DNA of 64,000 nt from Lentibacter sp. XHP0401 (GTDB taxonomy: Bacteria > Pseudomonadota > Alphaproteobacteria > Rhodobacterales > Rhodobacteraceae), in contig NZ_JAOWLC010000001.1 in the NCBI RefSeq assembly GCF_025751535.1, forward strand, positions 186,001-250,000, given 5' to 3'. Within the stretch, counting starts at the first letter, position 1. The number at the start of each line of letters is the position of its first letter. The notes beneath the pieces are model-generated. The model did not search any database and was not told the origin of the DNA. It saw nothing but the letters and a program-made list of their open reading frames with translations. Shown here piece by piece: positions 26,581 to 35,661 of this stretch. The translations under genes and the position numbers were made by a program.

Positions 26581-27446
26581 CGGCTTGCCCTTATGTCATG
26601 TTCCAGAACTTCCTGTTCGACAGCTTCAATCACCGTCTCCGAGACAGGCAACAGGCTGTCTATCGGGTTGGTATATGTTGGTGTCGCGGCCAGCAGCGCG
26701 GCGGAGTATGGGTGAACGGGATGCATGAAGAAACGGTGCATGCGCGCCTCTTCAAGAACCTTTCCCGCATAGAGAACCGACAGGCTATCGCAGACTTTGG
26801 ACACCACGCCCAAATCATGGGTCACAAACAGAAGCGCCGTTCCGTGATGGGACTGCATTTCCGCAATCAGTCGCAAGATCTGTTTTTGCACGGTCACATC
26901 CAAAGCGGTTGTGGGTTCGTCGGCTATGATGAGTTTGGGCTCTGCTGCAAAGGCAGACGCGATCAGAATGCGTTGGCGCATCCCGCCTGACAACTCATGC
27001 GGATAGCTGCGCATCACGCGCTCGGGGTTGGGGATATGCACCTCGTCGAGCAGTTCGAGCGCCCGGGCCTGGGCGTTTTGTTTGCTCCAGCCGAGAATAT
27101 CGACCAGGCGCCGTGTGATTTGTGGCCCGATACGCTTTGAGGGATTGAGGGCGGTCAGCGGATCTTGGGGGATCAGTGCTGCGGTGGCCCCGATCTGTTT
27201 GCGCCGCGCCGCAGGGCTGAGCTTTAACAAGTCCACGCCATCCAGCCAGATTTCACCGGATATGACATGCAGGGCCCTTGGCAGTGTGCCCAGAACCGCT
27301 TTGCCGATCATGGATTTGCCAGCGCCGGATTCGCCAACAAGCCCGTGAACCTGCCCCGCCGCTACATTCAGCGAGACGGAGCGCAGGATCGGCTCGCCTG
27401 TTTGCAAGGCAACGGTCAGGTTGCGAACGGAAAGATAGCCACTCAT
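26577..27446 (-). CDS. ABC transporter ATP-binding protein (DppD/OppD-type)
   Basis: 289 residues. Walker A is GESGAGKSM near 39, the Q-loop is LIPQDPLTALNPS, the signature is LSGGMRQRILIASAF near 155, and Walker B is LIIADEPTTALD. The Walker A ends in Met rather than the usual Thr/Ser after KS, a mild variation also seen in some peptide-transporter ATPases. It overlaps both neighbours by 4 bases, in a tightly coupled operon for import of peptides, opines or similar compounds. Confidence 0.92.
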   Translation of the reverse strand: MSGYLSVRNLTVALQTGEPILRSVSLNVAAGQVHGLVGESGAGKSMIGKAVLGTLPRALHVISGEIWLDGVDLLKLSPAARRKQIGATAALIPQDPLTALNPSKRIGPQITRRLVDILGWSKQNAQARALELLDEVHIPNPERVMRSYPHELSGGMRQRILIASAFAAEPKLIIADEPTTALDVTVQKQILRLIAEMQSHHGTALLFVTHDLGVVSKVCDSLSVLYAGKVLEEARMHRFFMHPVHPYSAALLAATPTYTNPIDSLLPVSETVIEAVEQEVLEHDIRASR

Positions 27447-28294
27447 CTCAGCACCGGATCAAAGCGGTCTTTCAACCCTTCGCCAAGTTGGGAAAAACTG
27501 AGCACCGTGAGAAAGAGGGTGATCAGTGGAAAGACGAGAACCCACCATGCCTGATGGACGCTGGTCCGGCCCTCCGAGATCATCCCGCCCCATGTGGGGC
27601 TGTCTGTTGAAATTGAAAGGTTCACAAAACTCAGGATAGCTTCGACGATCACGGCGATTCCCATCTCAAGTGTCAACAAGGCCACAATGGTTGGCAATAC
27701 GTTGGGCAGGATTTCGGCCAGCATCGTGCCAAACCGCGTGCGCCCCGCGACCTGCGCACTGGCGACATAATCCATCGCCCCCTGCGACATGGCTTCGGCC
27801 CTGATGACGCGGGCAAAACGGGTCCAGTCGATGATGACAATGGCGATGATGATCGACAGAAGGCCCGGACCAAGCACCGCGATGAGCAGGATGGCAAACA
27901 ACACTGGCGGGAAGGCCATCCAGATGTCTACAAACCGGCTGATGATCCGGTCGGGCCAGCCACGGTAAAAGCCTGAAACCAGCCCCAAAGTTGCTCCAGC
28001 TACGCAAGTCAGCGTGCCTGCGACCAGTGCCACAACCAGCGCCAGACGTGCGCCATAGAGGATGCGGGACAGCACATCCCGGCCCAGTGAATCTGTGCCG
28101 AGCAGATACCCCGGCTCTGCGCCTTCCATCCAGAAAGGCGGCATGCGACCGAGGAACAAATCCTGCATCAGCGGGTCTTTGGGTGCGATGAGGGGTGCGC
28201 AGATGGCGGCAAGCGCCAGCAGTGTCAACCAGCCACCGGAGAGCCAGAGGCGCGCACCGATGGGGCGCCGTATGTTGCCGCGCGCATCACGCAT
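27443..28294 (-). CDS. ABC transporter permease (DppC/OppC-type)
   Basis: 283 residues. There is one N-terminal membrane helix (WLTLLALAAICAPLIAP), then the OppC family segment LGTDSLGRDVLSRILYGAR near 73. Further helices follow, with the EAA-like loop around IRAEAMSQGAMDYVASAQVAG near 177. The ATG at 28294 is chosen because it gives the usual short cytoplasmic lead; a longer in-frame version would extend further into the neighbouring permease gene. It overlaps dppB by 8 bases. Confidence 0.9.
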   Translation of the reverse strand: MRDARGNIRRPIGARLWLSGGWLTLLALAAICAPLIAPKDPLMQDLFLGRMPPFWMEGAEPGYLLGTDSLGRDVLSRILYGARLALVVALVAGTLTCVAGATLGLVSGFYRGWPDRIISRFVDIWMAFPPVLFAILLIAVLGPGLLSIIIAIVIIDWTRFARVIRAEAMSQGAMDYVASAQVAGRTRFGTMLAEILPNVLPTIVALLTLEMGIAVIVEAILSFVNLSISTDSPTWGGMISEGRTSVHQAWWVLVFPLITLFLTVLSFSQLGEGLKDRFDPVLR

Positions 28295-29297
28295 GGCGCA
28301 ACCTCGGATTGAGCACTGCGTAGAGCATATCGACAACCAGATTGACGAGGGTGAACAGAAGCGCAAACAGGATCACAATGCCCTGTATCAGCGGCAGATC
28401 ACGGTTGATCACGGCATCAATGGCCATATTTCCCAATCCTTCATAGCTGAACAGCCGCTCAATGATGACAGTGCCACCGATCAGAAAGGTGAACTGGACC
28501 CCCACCAATGTCAGTGTCGGCAATATCGCATTGGGCAGGGCCTCGCGGGTGATGATGTGGTTTTCGTTGTAGCCTTTGGTGCGGGCCAGGGTCACATAAT
28601 CCAGATGCATTGTTTCTTTCAGAGACTGTTTCAAAAGTTGCGCAATGATTGCGGCGAGCGGGATTGCCAGTGCCAAAGCCGGCATGAACATATGTGCGAT
28701 CAGGTCGGCGACGACATCGAATTTCAGGCGCAGGATGGCTTCGAACAGGTAGAAGTTGGTTGCGAAGTCCGTGTTGAGCGCGGGCGAGATACGGCCCGAG
28801 ATGTGAAAGACCGGCCAGAGCACCCCGAACAACAGGATCAGCACCAGTCCCCACAGGAAATCGGGGATCGAGAGGGCCATTCCGGCGCTTATGTCAACCG
28901 CGCCTTCGGTTCGTGTTCCGCGATAGAGTGTGCCGAGCAAAGCGAGAGCACCGCCCATGACCACGGCGATCATCAGGGCGACAACCGACAGTTCCAGTGT
29001 GGCAGGCAAACGGCCCAGAACCAGCGAGGATACCGGCTGGCGCAGTGATATAGACTGGCCGAAATCGCCTTGCATGACGCCGCCGAGCCAGATCAGGAAC
29101 TGTTCGAATATGGATTTGTCAAAGCCGTATTGCGCCTGCAAGCGGGCGATGTCGGCGTCTGTTGCTCCGGGGGGCAACATCATGGCGATCGGGTTTCCGG
29201 GAACAACCCTGATTACGATAAACACGATGACGGCGACACCAAAAAGGGTGACGGCGGTTGTTATCAGCCGGAGGAGAAATTTGCGTAATAGGGTCAT
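28287..29297 (-). CDS. ABC transporter permease (DppB/OppB-type)
   Basis: 336 residues. An N-terminal helix (FLLRLITTAVTLFGVAVIVF) is followed by RVVPGNPIAMMLPPGA, the OppB-family start. The EAA-like loop is DYVTLARTKGYNENHIITREALPNA near 245. Six helices are likely. The ATG at 29297 gives a typical MTLLRKFLLR start. It is separated from the upstream binding-protein gene by 60 bases containing a strong hairpin, the only real gap in the transporter operon. Confidence 0.91.
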   Translation of the reverse strand: MTLLRKFLLRLITTAVTLFGVAVIVFIVIRVVPGNPIAMMLPPGATDADIARLQAQYGFDKSIFEQFLIWLGGVMQGDFGQSISLRQPVSSLVLGRLPATLELSVVALMIAVVMGGALALLGTLYRGTRTEGAVDISAGMALSIPDFLWGLVLILLFGVLWPVFHISGRISPALNTDFATNFYLFEAILRLKFDVVADLIAHMFMPALALAIPLAAIIAQLLKQSLKETMHLDYVTLARTKGYNENHIITREALPNAILPTLTLVGVQFTFLIGGTVIIERLFSYEGLGNMAIDAVINRDLPLIQGIVILFALLFTLVNLVVDMLYAVLNPRLRHA

Positions 29298-29314
29298 TGG
29301 GGTCCACTGGAAAG

Positions 29315-29340
29315 GATGGGCTGGCCTGTGCCAGCCCATC
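29315..29340 (-). promoter_or_regulatory. Perfect hairpin between binding-protein and permease genes
   Basis: Arms GATGGGCTGGC and GCCAGCCCATC are perfect (11 bp) with loop CTGT, located 18 bases after the binding-protein stop and 18 before the permease ATG. Such hairpins commonly stabilise the 3' end of the binding-protein message or partly stop transcription, giving an excess of binding protein over permease. Confidence 0.72.
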
Positions 29341-29357
29341 GGTCGGAAGGATGATCC

Positions 29358-30884
29358 TTAGCTTCGGGTCATCAGGTGCGGCAGGAGAGCGCCCGAGCGA
29401 TGCGGTGTTACTTTGACACCTGCAGCGTGAACGATCGGCTGAACATATTGCATCAGCGGTATAACCTCTGCGTTCTCGGCGACCCTGCGGTCGACTTCTT
29501 TCCAGCCTGCGATGCGTTTGGCCTCGTCCGCTTCGCCCCAGAGTGGCAGGATCGCTTCAAAGGTTTCCTTGCCATCCCAGACAGAGTGAGGGGAGGGGCC
29601 GAACATCGCAAACCCTGTTGAGGTTGTCGGATCGCCCACAGAGTTGCCCCAGTTGTAGAAGGCAGCGGGTGCGAGCTGGTCGGCTGCGCGCAACTCGAAG
29701 TGCTTGGCGATTTCGTATACTTCGATCTCGGCCTCGATCCCGACGCGCCGCCACAGGCCGACGATGGCCTGAACCATTTCATAATCCTTGGGCTTGAAGC
29801 CCTTTGTGGTCTGGATTTTGAATTTGACGGGGTTTTCAGGGCTATAGCCGCTGTCTGCCAGTAGCTGTTTTGCCAGCTCGGGGTCATAGGGCACTTTGAT
29901 GCTGTCGTCATAGGCCAGATAGTCGGGTGTTTGCATCGTGTCGATGGGAACGCCGTAGCCCGACAGAAGCCGGTCGATGATCAACTGTTTGTCGATGGCA
30001 TGTGCCGCCGCTTTGCGCACGTTGGGGTCTGTCATGACCTCGATATCGTTGATGAAAATCATCGCGATATCAGACACGGGCTCGGCCACGCCAGCCAGCC
30101 CGTCTTTGGCTTTCAAGCGGTCGAATTCCTCGTAGGGGATTTCGAGTGTGACATGGCTGTTGCCGGATTCGACCTCGGCGACACGCGACGCGGCATCGGT
30201 GACGAACTTGATCGTGACAGTCTTGAATTCCGGTGCGCCGCCCCAGTAATTCTCGTTGGCCTTGAGGCGGACAAACGCGTTGCGTTCGAACTTTTCTACC
30301 ATATAGGGGCCGCTGCCGATCGGGGCGGCTTCAAACCCGTCTGCGCCGACTTCTTCATAATATTTTTTGGGCATCACATAGCCCGTCAGGAAGGACATCC
30401 ATTTGAAGAATGTCGGCTCGTATTCGGGCATGTCGGCGGTGACACGGTTGCCGTCGGCCTTGATGTTGGTGATCTTGCCCCAGATGAACTGGATCGGGCT
30501 GCCGGTTTCGGGGTTTCCGACACGGGCGAGCGACCATGCCACATCTTCAGCGGTGAGCGGATCGCCGTTGTGCCAGGTTACGCCTTCACGCACATCCATC
30601 CAGATGCTCTTGTTGTCATCTGACCAGCCGTAATCGGTTATGATGCCCGAGCCGAAGGACAGGTCGGGGTTTTGCGGGATGTAGAGATCAAAAACCGATT
30701 GGTAGAATCCTTGAATGGTCGGGTTTACGCCTGACAGGCCCACGGTGGGGTCCCAGCTGGGCAGGTTGACGTTATAGGCGATGACCAATTCGTCGATTGC
30801 CTGTGCGAAAGATGGCAGGCCGGCAAGCGCAAGGCTTGTGGCCGCAGCCGAGGTTTTCAATAGGCTTCTTCTGGACAGTTTCAT
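29358..30884 (-). CDS. Extracellular solute-binding protein, family 5 (peptide/opine/nickel type)
   Basis: 508 residues. A Tat-like or long signal is seen (MKLSRRSLLKTSAAATSLAL, signal to about residue 28, ending FAQA). The family 5 pattern follows: WHNGDPLTAEDVAWSLAR near 105, VRKAAAHAIDKQLIID near 285, and YDPELAKQLLADSGY near 330. It would capture the transported compound in the periplasm. The substrate cannot be told from sequence. It is preceded by an FAD oxidoreductase gene 27 bases upstream on the same strand, tying uptake to catabolism. Confidence 0.92.
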   Translation of the reverse strand: MKLSRRSLLKTSAAATSLALAGLPSFAQAIDELVIAYNVNLPSWDPTVGLSGVNPTIQGFYQSVFDLYIPQNPDLSFGSGIITDYGWSDDNKSIWMDVREGVTWHNGDPLTAEDVAWSLARVGNPETGSPIQFIWGKITNIKADGNRVTADMPEYEPTFFKWMSFLTGYVMPKKYYEEVGADGFEAAPIGSGPYMVEKFERNAFVRLKANENYWGGAPEFKTVTIKFVTDAASRVAEVESGNSHVTLEIPYEEFDRLKAKDGLAGVAEPVSDIAMIFINDIEVMTDPNVRKAAAHAIDKQLIIDRLLSGYGVPIDTMQTPDYLAYDDSIKVPYDPELAKQLLADSGYSPENPVKFKIQTTKGFKPKDYEMVQAIVGLWRRVGIEAEIEVYEIAKHFELRAADQLAPAAFYNWGNSVGDPTTSTGFAMFGPSPHSVWDGKETFEAILPLWGEADEAKRIAGWKEVDRRVAENAEVIPLMQYVQPIVHAAGVKVTPHRSGALLPHLMTRS

Positions 30885-30911
30885 TTTGTTTCTCCCTTGT
30901 TGGTGTCGGAC

Positions 30912-32480
30912 TTATTTTCCTGCAAGTTTTTTGGCGAGCATCGTTCCGGGGCCCGCGCCGGTTCCTCCACCGGGCCAGACTGCGGCGCCGGTGTGGTAGA
31001 GGTTTTTGAGGGGGGTCGTGCCGTCCGCAAATCCGCGTGCGGGACGGTTCATGAAATGTTGGTGGAGTTGATGACTTCCGCAAACCTGATCGCCACCGAC
31101 GAGATTTGGATTGTCGGCCTCCAGCATGGCGGGCGTTACGATGTGTTTGCCCAATATGTTGGCGCGCGTGCCGGGGGCGTAGCGTTCCAGAATATCCAAG
31201 GCGCGGTTTGCGAAGGGCTCGGCGGCATCGGCCCAGTCGGTTTGGGCAATTGTGCCCGCCGCATCGCCCTTGATCTGGCCCGGAGCCATGCGGACTTGCA
31301 GCCATAAAACATGCTTGCCTGCGGGTGCGCGTGACGGGTCAACCACTGTCGGCTGGCCGCAGACGATTACCGGTTCATCAGGCAGAAGCCCCGCCTTGGC
31401 CTGTGCATAGGTGCGTGCCATCTGGTCCATCGAGGGGGCCATGTGAACATAGGCAAAGCGTTTGAGTTCGGGTGCTGTCCAGTTGGGGAGGGCATCCATT
31501 GCCAGATGGATCATCATGGTGCCGGGGGCATGTTGAAAGCCCTGCATCGCTTGGTCATGGCGTGGTGCGTTGGTTCCGCCTGTCAGCTTCAGCAACGCTG
31601 ACGGAGAAACATTGGCGATCACGGCTTTGCGGGCTTCTACCACGGTGCCGTCGGACAGAGTGATCCCGCTTGCCTTGCCGCTCGCGTGGGTGATTGCTGT
31701 GACGGTCTGCCCGCAATGCACCGTGCCGCCGCGCGCGTGGAGCATCTTGACCATGGCGCGTGTAATCGTATCGGCCCCGCCTTGCCCCAGGACCATTCCG
31801 AAGGCCTGACCCGCCATCGCCTCCAGATAGGGAAAGACAGCGCCACCCGCGATATCGGGGGCAAAATCCAGATGCATCCCCCATGCGGCGAGGGTTGCTT
31901 TGACATGCTCGGATTCAAATGTCTGATCAAGCCAGGCGCGCGGCGACATCATGAGAAAGCGCGCCAGATCAAGCGTACCGCCGCCCCCGCGCTTGCGCCA
32001 TGTCTTCCAGCCCAAAGATGAAACCGCGCGCAAATTCATGGGGGTGCCTAGAACTGCAAAAACGGATTCTGCCTCTTCGGGGAACGCCTCGGTCAGGGCG
32101 GCCCAAGCCGCTGCGTCAGCAACGGAAAAGCCGCGCACGCGGGCCGTGTTTAACGCGGTATCGTTTGAAATACCCAGCCAGCGTCCGTCAGGAAACACCG
32201 AGGCAAAGGGATTAGCCGTCGGGGCAAAGGCGAGCCCGTTTTCGGCCAGTTCTCCGGCATATCCGGTGTGAAATGCCGAACCGGCAAACAGCGACAGGTT
32301 CATCGCGGCCCAGTCATGGCGGAAGCCGGGAAGGGTGTATTCACCGGTCTTTACGGCACCGCCCGGAGTGTCTGATTGTTCATAGACCGCGACCTTCCAG
32401 CCTTGTGCAGCAAGGTGACATGCGCAGGCCAGAGAATTGTGGCCCGCTCCGATTATGACTGCGTCCGGTGAGTTTGACAT
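30912..32480 (-). CDS. FAD-dependent oxidoreductase, PYROXD2/phytoene-desaturase-like (paralogue 1)
   Basis: 522 residues. An N-terminal FAD Rossmann motif (AVIIGAGHNSLACACHLAAQG, then VAVYEQSDTPGGAVKTGEY) is followed by LPGFRHDWAAMNLSLFAG. The C-terminus has the second FAD element YHTGAAVWPGGGTGAGPG. It is related to the plus-strand gene at 33390. Family members are uncharacterised or act as desaturases/dehydrogenases. The ATG at 32480 gives the correct N-terminus. It is first in a leftward operon with the binding protein and ABC importer. Confidence 0.85.
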   Translation of the reverse strand: MSNSPDAVIIGAGHNSLACACHLAAQGWKVAVYEQSDTPGGAVKTGEYTLPGFRHDWAAMNLSLFAGSAFHTGYAGELAENGLAFAPTANPFASVFPDGRWLGISNDTALNTARVRGFSVADAAAWAALTEAFPEEAESVFAVLGTPMNLRAVSSLGWKTWRKRGGGGTLDLARFLMMSPRAWLDQTFESEHVKATLAAWGMHLDFAPDIAGGAVFPYLEAMAGQAFGMVLGQGGADTITRAMVKMLHARGGTVHCGQTVTAITHASGKASGITLSDGTVVEARKAVIANVSPSALLKLTGGTNAPRHDQAMQGFQHAPGTMMIHLAMDALPNWTAPELKRFAYVHMAPSMDQMARTYAQAKAGLLPDEPVIVCGQPTVVDPSRAPAGKHVLWLQVRMAPGQIKGDAAGTIAQTDWADAAEPFANRALDILERYAPGTRANILGKHIVTPAMLEADNPNLVGGDQVCGSHQLHQHFMNRPARGFADGTTPLKNLYHTGAAVWPGGGTGAGPGTMLAKKLAGK

Positions 32481-32499
32481 AGGTTCCAGCATCCTTCGC

Positions 32500-32516
32500 T
32501 TGCAAGATAATTGCAA
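32500..32516. promoter_or_regulatory. Double TTGCAA site in the divergent promoter region, candidate operator
   Basis: TTGCAAGATAATTGCAA: two copies of the palindromic hexamer TTGCAA separated by GATAA, so the 17-base element is itself a dyad. It is 20 bases before the oxidoreductase ATG (32480), in the 114-base divergent gap with the cyclase gene. The geometry is that of a dimeric regulator site. The MarR-type protein in this region is the obvious candidate, but this is inferred. Confidence 0.5.
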
Positions 32517-32594
32517 ACGCATATAAGTTTGTCTAGTAATGTTTCATCATTCAATCGCGATGCAGAAATACGCGAAGATCAGGGAGATATTCAG

Positions 32595-33386
32595 ATGAAT
32601 GCAACAGATGTAGTAACCAATCTGGGGGCCATGCTGGCCTCCGGGGCTGTCGAAGTTGTGGATTGCACAGGTGTGCTGGGCCCGAACACGCCGATTCTGC
32701 AACTTCCGCCGGATTTTGCCAAAAACACACCCAAAGTCGAGATTCACAAAATCAGCGAATACGACAATGACGGCCCGTTCTTTGCCTGGAACTGGATGGT
32801 TCTGGGGGAGCACTCGGGCACGCATTTTGATGCGCCCCACCACTGGATCACCGGCAAGGACTATGAGGACGGTTATACTGACAAGCTGGATGTCCAGCGG
32901 TTGATCGCGCCTGTGAATGTCATTGATTGCTCAAAGCAAAGCGCCGAGAACGAAGACTTCCTGCTCACGGCCGACGCTGTGAAGGCCTGGGAAAAAGAAC
33001 ATGGTGATATCAATGCAGGTGAATGGGTTGTGATGCGCACCGATTGGGACAGCCGCGTTGACGACGAGGACAAGTTTTTGAACGCGGATGAAAACGGCCC
33101 GCACTCACCCGGGCCGACACCTGATTGCATCGAATATCTTCTGAGCAAGAAAATCGTGGGTTGGGGCACGCAGTGCATCGGCACGGATGCGGGGCAGGCG
33201 GGCGGGATGGAACCGCCTTATCCTGCGCATAACCTGCTGCACCGCGATAATTGCTTCGGCCTTGCTTCACTGGCCAATCTGGACAAGCTTCCCGCGAAGG
33301 GCGCTATTTTGATTGCCACGCCACTCAAGATCAAAAACGGCACAGGCAGCCCGATAAGGGCGCTGGCTCTGGTTCCCAAGGGTTAG
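32595..33386 (+). CDS. Cyclase-family metal-dependent hydrolase (kynurenine-formamidase/isatin-hydrolase-like)
   Basis: 263 residues. The family metal motif appears as HSGTHFDAPHHW (His73 to His83, HxGTHxDxP). A supporting element, VVMRTDWDSR, is near 150, and GWGTQCIGTDAGQAGGMEP near 190. Members hydrolyse amide or lactam bonds, for example N-formylkynurenine and isatin, or act on cyclic imides. The substrate here is unknown. The ATG at 32595 follows AGGGAGA. It is first in a rightward pair with the FAD oxidoreductase 2, which starts 3 bases after its stop. Confidence 0.84.
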   Translation: MNATDVVTNLGAMLASGAVEVVDCTGVLGPNTPILQLPPDFAKNTPKVEIHKISEYDNDGPFFAWNWMVLGEHSGTHFDAPHHWITGKDYEDGYTDKLDVQRLIAPVNVIDCSKQSAENEDFLLTADAVKAWEKEHGDINAGEWVVMRTDWDSRVDDEDKFLNADENGPHSPGPTPDCIEYLLSKKIVGWGTQCIGTDAGQAGGMEPPYPAHNLLHRDNCFGLASLANLDKLPAKGAILIATPLKIKNGTGSPIRALALVPKG

Positions 33387-33389
33387 GAT

Positions 33390-34952
33390 ATGGCACAGTT
33401 CGATCACCTGATTATCGGGTCGGGCATAAATGCTCTGGTGGCTGCCGCGATGTTGTCAAAGAAGGGCGACAGTGTTCTGGTGGTCGAACGTGAAAACAGG
33501 ATCGGAGGATGTTTGTTCACCTCCGATCAGGTGACATTGCCGGGGTTTCATCATGATGTGATGGCTGCGACCTTTGTTTTGTTTCTCACCGGACCTGCGC
33601 ACGGGGTGCTGGGCTCTGATCTGGCGAAGCACGGTCTGGAGTTTTGCCATTCGCCACATCCGACTGCGGCCTTGCGCCCTGACGGGTCAGCTCTGGTTTT
33701 GAGCATGGACCGCGCGGAAAATATCGCTGCGTTCAATGCGCGTGCCGCAGGAGACGGCGATCAGCACGCCACGGATGTTGGCGCGATCGAGCGGGATGCA
33801 GATTTCCTGTTTTCTCTTTTGGGGCAATCTTTGTGGTCGCGGCAGGCCGCATGGCTCATGGCCAAAGAGGCCTGGAAGAAGGGGCTTGGCCCGCTGAAAG
33901 CGTGGTTCGGTGAGGCGCTGGAGCCTGCGCGCGGCTGGCTTGAGACGCAATATACCTCGCCGGCTGTGCAGGCCCTTTGGGCGCCCTGGGTGTTGCATGT
34001 CGGGCTGACACCCGAGGCAAGCTACGGCGGGCAAATGTCACGTGTCATTGCTTTTGCGCTGGAGGCGGCGGGCGCGCCCGTTGTGAAAGGCGGGGCAGGA
34101 CAGGCGGCTGCGGCATTCCAAGCGCTTATCGAGGCCAATGGCGGGACAGTCCGAACCGGCGTTGAGGCGCGCAAAATCATCATCGAGCAAGGCAAGGCTG
34201 TCGGGATTGTGACGGCGGAAGGCGAGAGGATTCTTGCGAAAAACGTGATTGCCAGCACAGCACCCGGGCAGTTGTATGAAGGGCTGCTGGCGGGAGAAGA
34301 AACACCTGCACCCTCTAAAAAGTTTCGCCATGGTCGCGGAAACTTCCAGTTACACTATGCACTTGACGGACCAATCGAATGGGCGTGCGGAGGGCTTGAC
34401 GATGTGGCTCTGATCCATCTGACAGACGGGATTGACGCAGTGTCCAAATCCAGCAACGAGGCCGAGCGTGGCATGTTACCAGCCGTTCCGACAATTTGTG
34501 TGGGACAACCGCACCGGCTGGACCCGACGCGATGCCCCGAGGGCAAGGCGGTGTTGTGGCTTCAGATACCCGATGCGCCGAGCGTTATCAAAGGAGATGC
34601 CGCCGGCGAGATCGTGACCGAAGCGGAGTGGAGCGAAGCGATGCGAGAGGCCTTCGCCGACCGGATCGAGGGCATTCTGGCGGCACATATCACCAACTGG
34701 GACAGGATCAAGCTCAAGCGGCGGGCCTATTCACCCGCTGATCTGGCAGAGATGAATGTGAACCTTGTTGGCGGTGACCCTTATGGGGGGGCTTGTACGC
34801 TTGACCAGTTTTTTGTCTGGCGGCCGTTCGCCGGACAGGTGAACAACGCGACGGGCTTTAAAAACCTGCATCACATCGGCGCATCAACCCATCCCGGCCC
34901 GGGTTTGGGCGGCGGGTCCGGGTTTAATCTGGCCAAGAAATTGGGCGCCTGA
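33390..34952 (+). CDS. FAD-dependent oxidoreductase, PYROXD2/phytoene-desaturase-like (paralogue 2)
   Basis: 520 residues. FAD-binding motif LIIGSGINALVAAAMLSKKG is near residue 7, then VERENRIGGCLFTSD and LPGFHHDVMAATFVLFL. A C-terminal LHHIGASTHPGPGLGGGSG completes the FAD site. It shares the same layout and many positions with the gene at 30912-32480 on the other strand. It starts 3 bases after the cyclase stop, so both are made from one message. Confidence 0.85.
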   Translation: MAQFDHLIIGSGINALVAAAMLSKKGDSVLVVERENRIGGCLFTSDQVTLPGFHHDVMAATFVLFLTGPAHGVLGSDLAKHGLEFCHSPHPTAALRPDGSALVLSMDRAENIAAFNARAAGDGDQHATDVGAIERDADFLFSLLGQSLWSRQAAWLMAKEAWKKGLGPLKAWFGEALEPARGWLETQYTSPAVQALWAPWVLHVGLTPEASYGGQMSRVIAFALEAAGAPVVKGGAGQAAAAFQALIEANGGTVRTGVEARKIIIEQGKAVGIVTAEGERILAKNVIASTAPGQLYEGLLAGEETPAPSKKFRHGRGNFQLHYALDGPIEWACGGLDDVALIHLTDGIDAVSKSSNEAERGMLPAVPTICVGQPHRLDPTRCPEGKAVLWLQIPDAPSVIKGDAAGEIVTEAEWSEAMREAFADRIEGILAAHITNWDRIKLKRRAYSPADLAEMNVNLVGGDPYGGACTLDQFFVWRPFAGQVNNATGFKNLHHIGASTHPGPGLGGGSGFNLAKKLGA

Positions 34953-35010
34953 GCGGGCTTTGCGGAAGTGCGGGCCGTTCCGCGCTTTGCGGGTGGTATG
35001 GCCAATCACG

Positions 35011-35517
35011 TCACCGCCGATACAAAGCGGCCACTCTTGATGCTTCTTCGTAAATGCCTGAAAGGGTGTTGAGAGCCTTGCCTGCGGCCTTGAGCTGTTC
35101 GCCCAGTTGCGGTTGGCTTTCGAGTTGTTCAATCAGCAAGCGCTTTCGCAAATCACTGTATTCCTCGGTGACCTCGACTCCCTTGACCGTGGCATTGTAG
35201 GTGACACCGGTACGCCCCGAGCCGTGCTTTTCCACCAGACCTTCCGAGACCAGTTTGCGCATGGAATATTGGATATTCGGGATGTCATCACGGTTTGTCA
35301 GCCGCGCAAGCTCTTTAATGCTTTTGGCGCGGTTGTTCATTCGGACCAGATGCAAAAGCGCGTTCTCCGGCCCTGTCACGACTGTGTCGCTGACGGATGC
35401 AAGGCACTCGGACTGCCAGCGTCCGAATGCTTCATAGCAGCGCATCAAAGCAAATTCGAGTTCGGTGCATGTCAGCTCTTCGCTGTTTTCGGAGAGATGC
35501 CAGAGGGGGTCACTCAT
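35011..35517 (-). CDS. MarR-family winged-helix transcriptional regulator
   Basis: 168 residues. The core reads VVTGPENALLHLVRMNNRAKSIKELARLT, then IPNIQYSMRKLVSEGLVEKHGSGRTGVTYNATVKG, a winged helix with beta-hairpin wing. The ATG at 35517 has AGGA right before it; an upstream in-frame start at 35631 would overlap the palindrome in the promoter region. It is divergent from the RutA-like monooxygenase and probably controls it and perhaps the rest of this cluster. The ligand is unknown. Confidence 0.85.
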   Translation of the reverse strand: MSDPLWHLSENSEELTCTELEFALMRCYEAFGRWQSECLASVSDTVVTGPENALLHLVRMNNRAKSIKELARLTNRDDIPNIQYSMRKLVSEGLVEKHGSGRTGVTYNATVKGVEVTEEYSDLRKRLLIEQLESQPQLGEQLKAAGKALNTLSGIYEEASRVAALYRR

Positions 35518-35595
35518 TCCTGGTTCTTTTTCGGTCACGATACTTAACCTTCCGGTGGTTCGTCTGACCGTATCGCCGAATTTATTTGACTGAAA

Positions 35596-35608
35596 GAACG
35601 AATCGTTC
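35596..35608. promoter_or_regulatory. 13-base palindrome in the MarR/monooxygenase divergent region
   Basis: GAACGAATCGTTC is a perfect dyad around a central A. It lies in the 144-base gap between the MarR start (35517) and the monooxygenase start (35662), a usual place for a MarR operator. Confidence 0.5.
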
Positions 35609-35661
35609 GAAGCTTTAAGTCTAAAATACAATTAAAAATCTATCCTAACAGGGAAGCAACA

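Noticed and set aside
28062-29048. A 328-codon open frame on the plus strand
   Set aside because: It crosses two ABC permease genes in antisense and is rich in Gln/His without domain.
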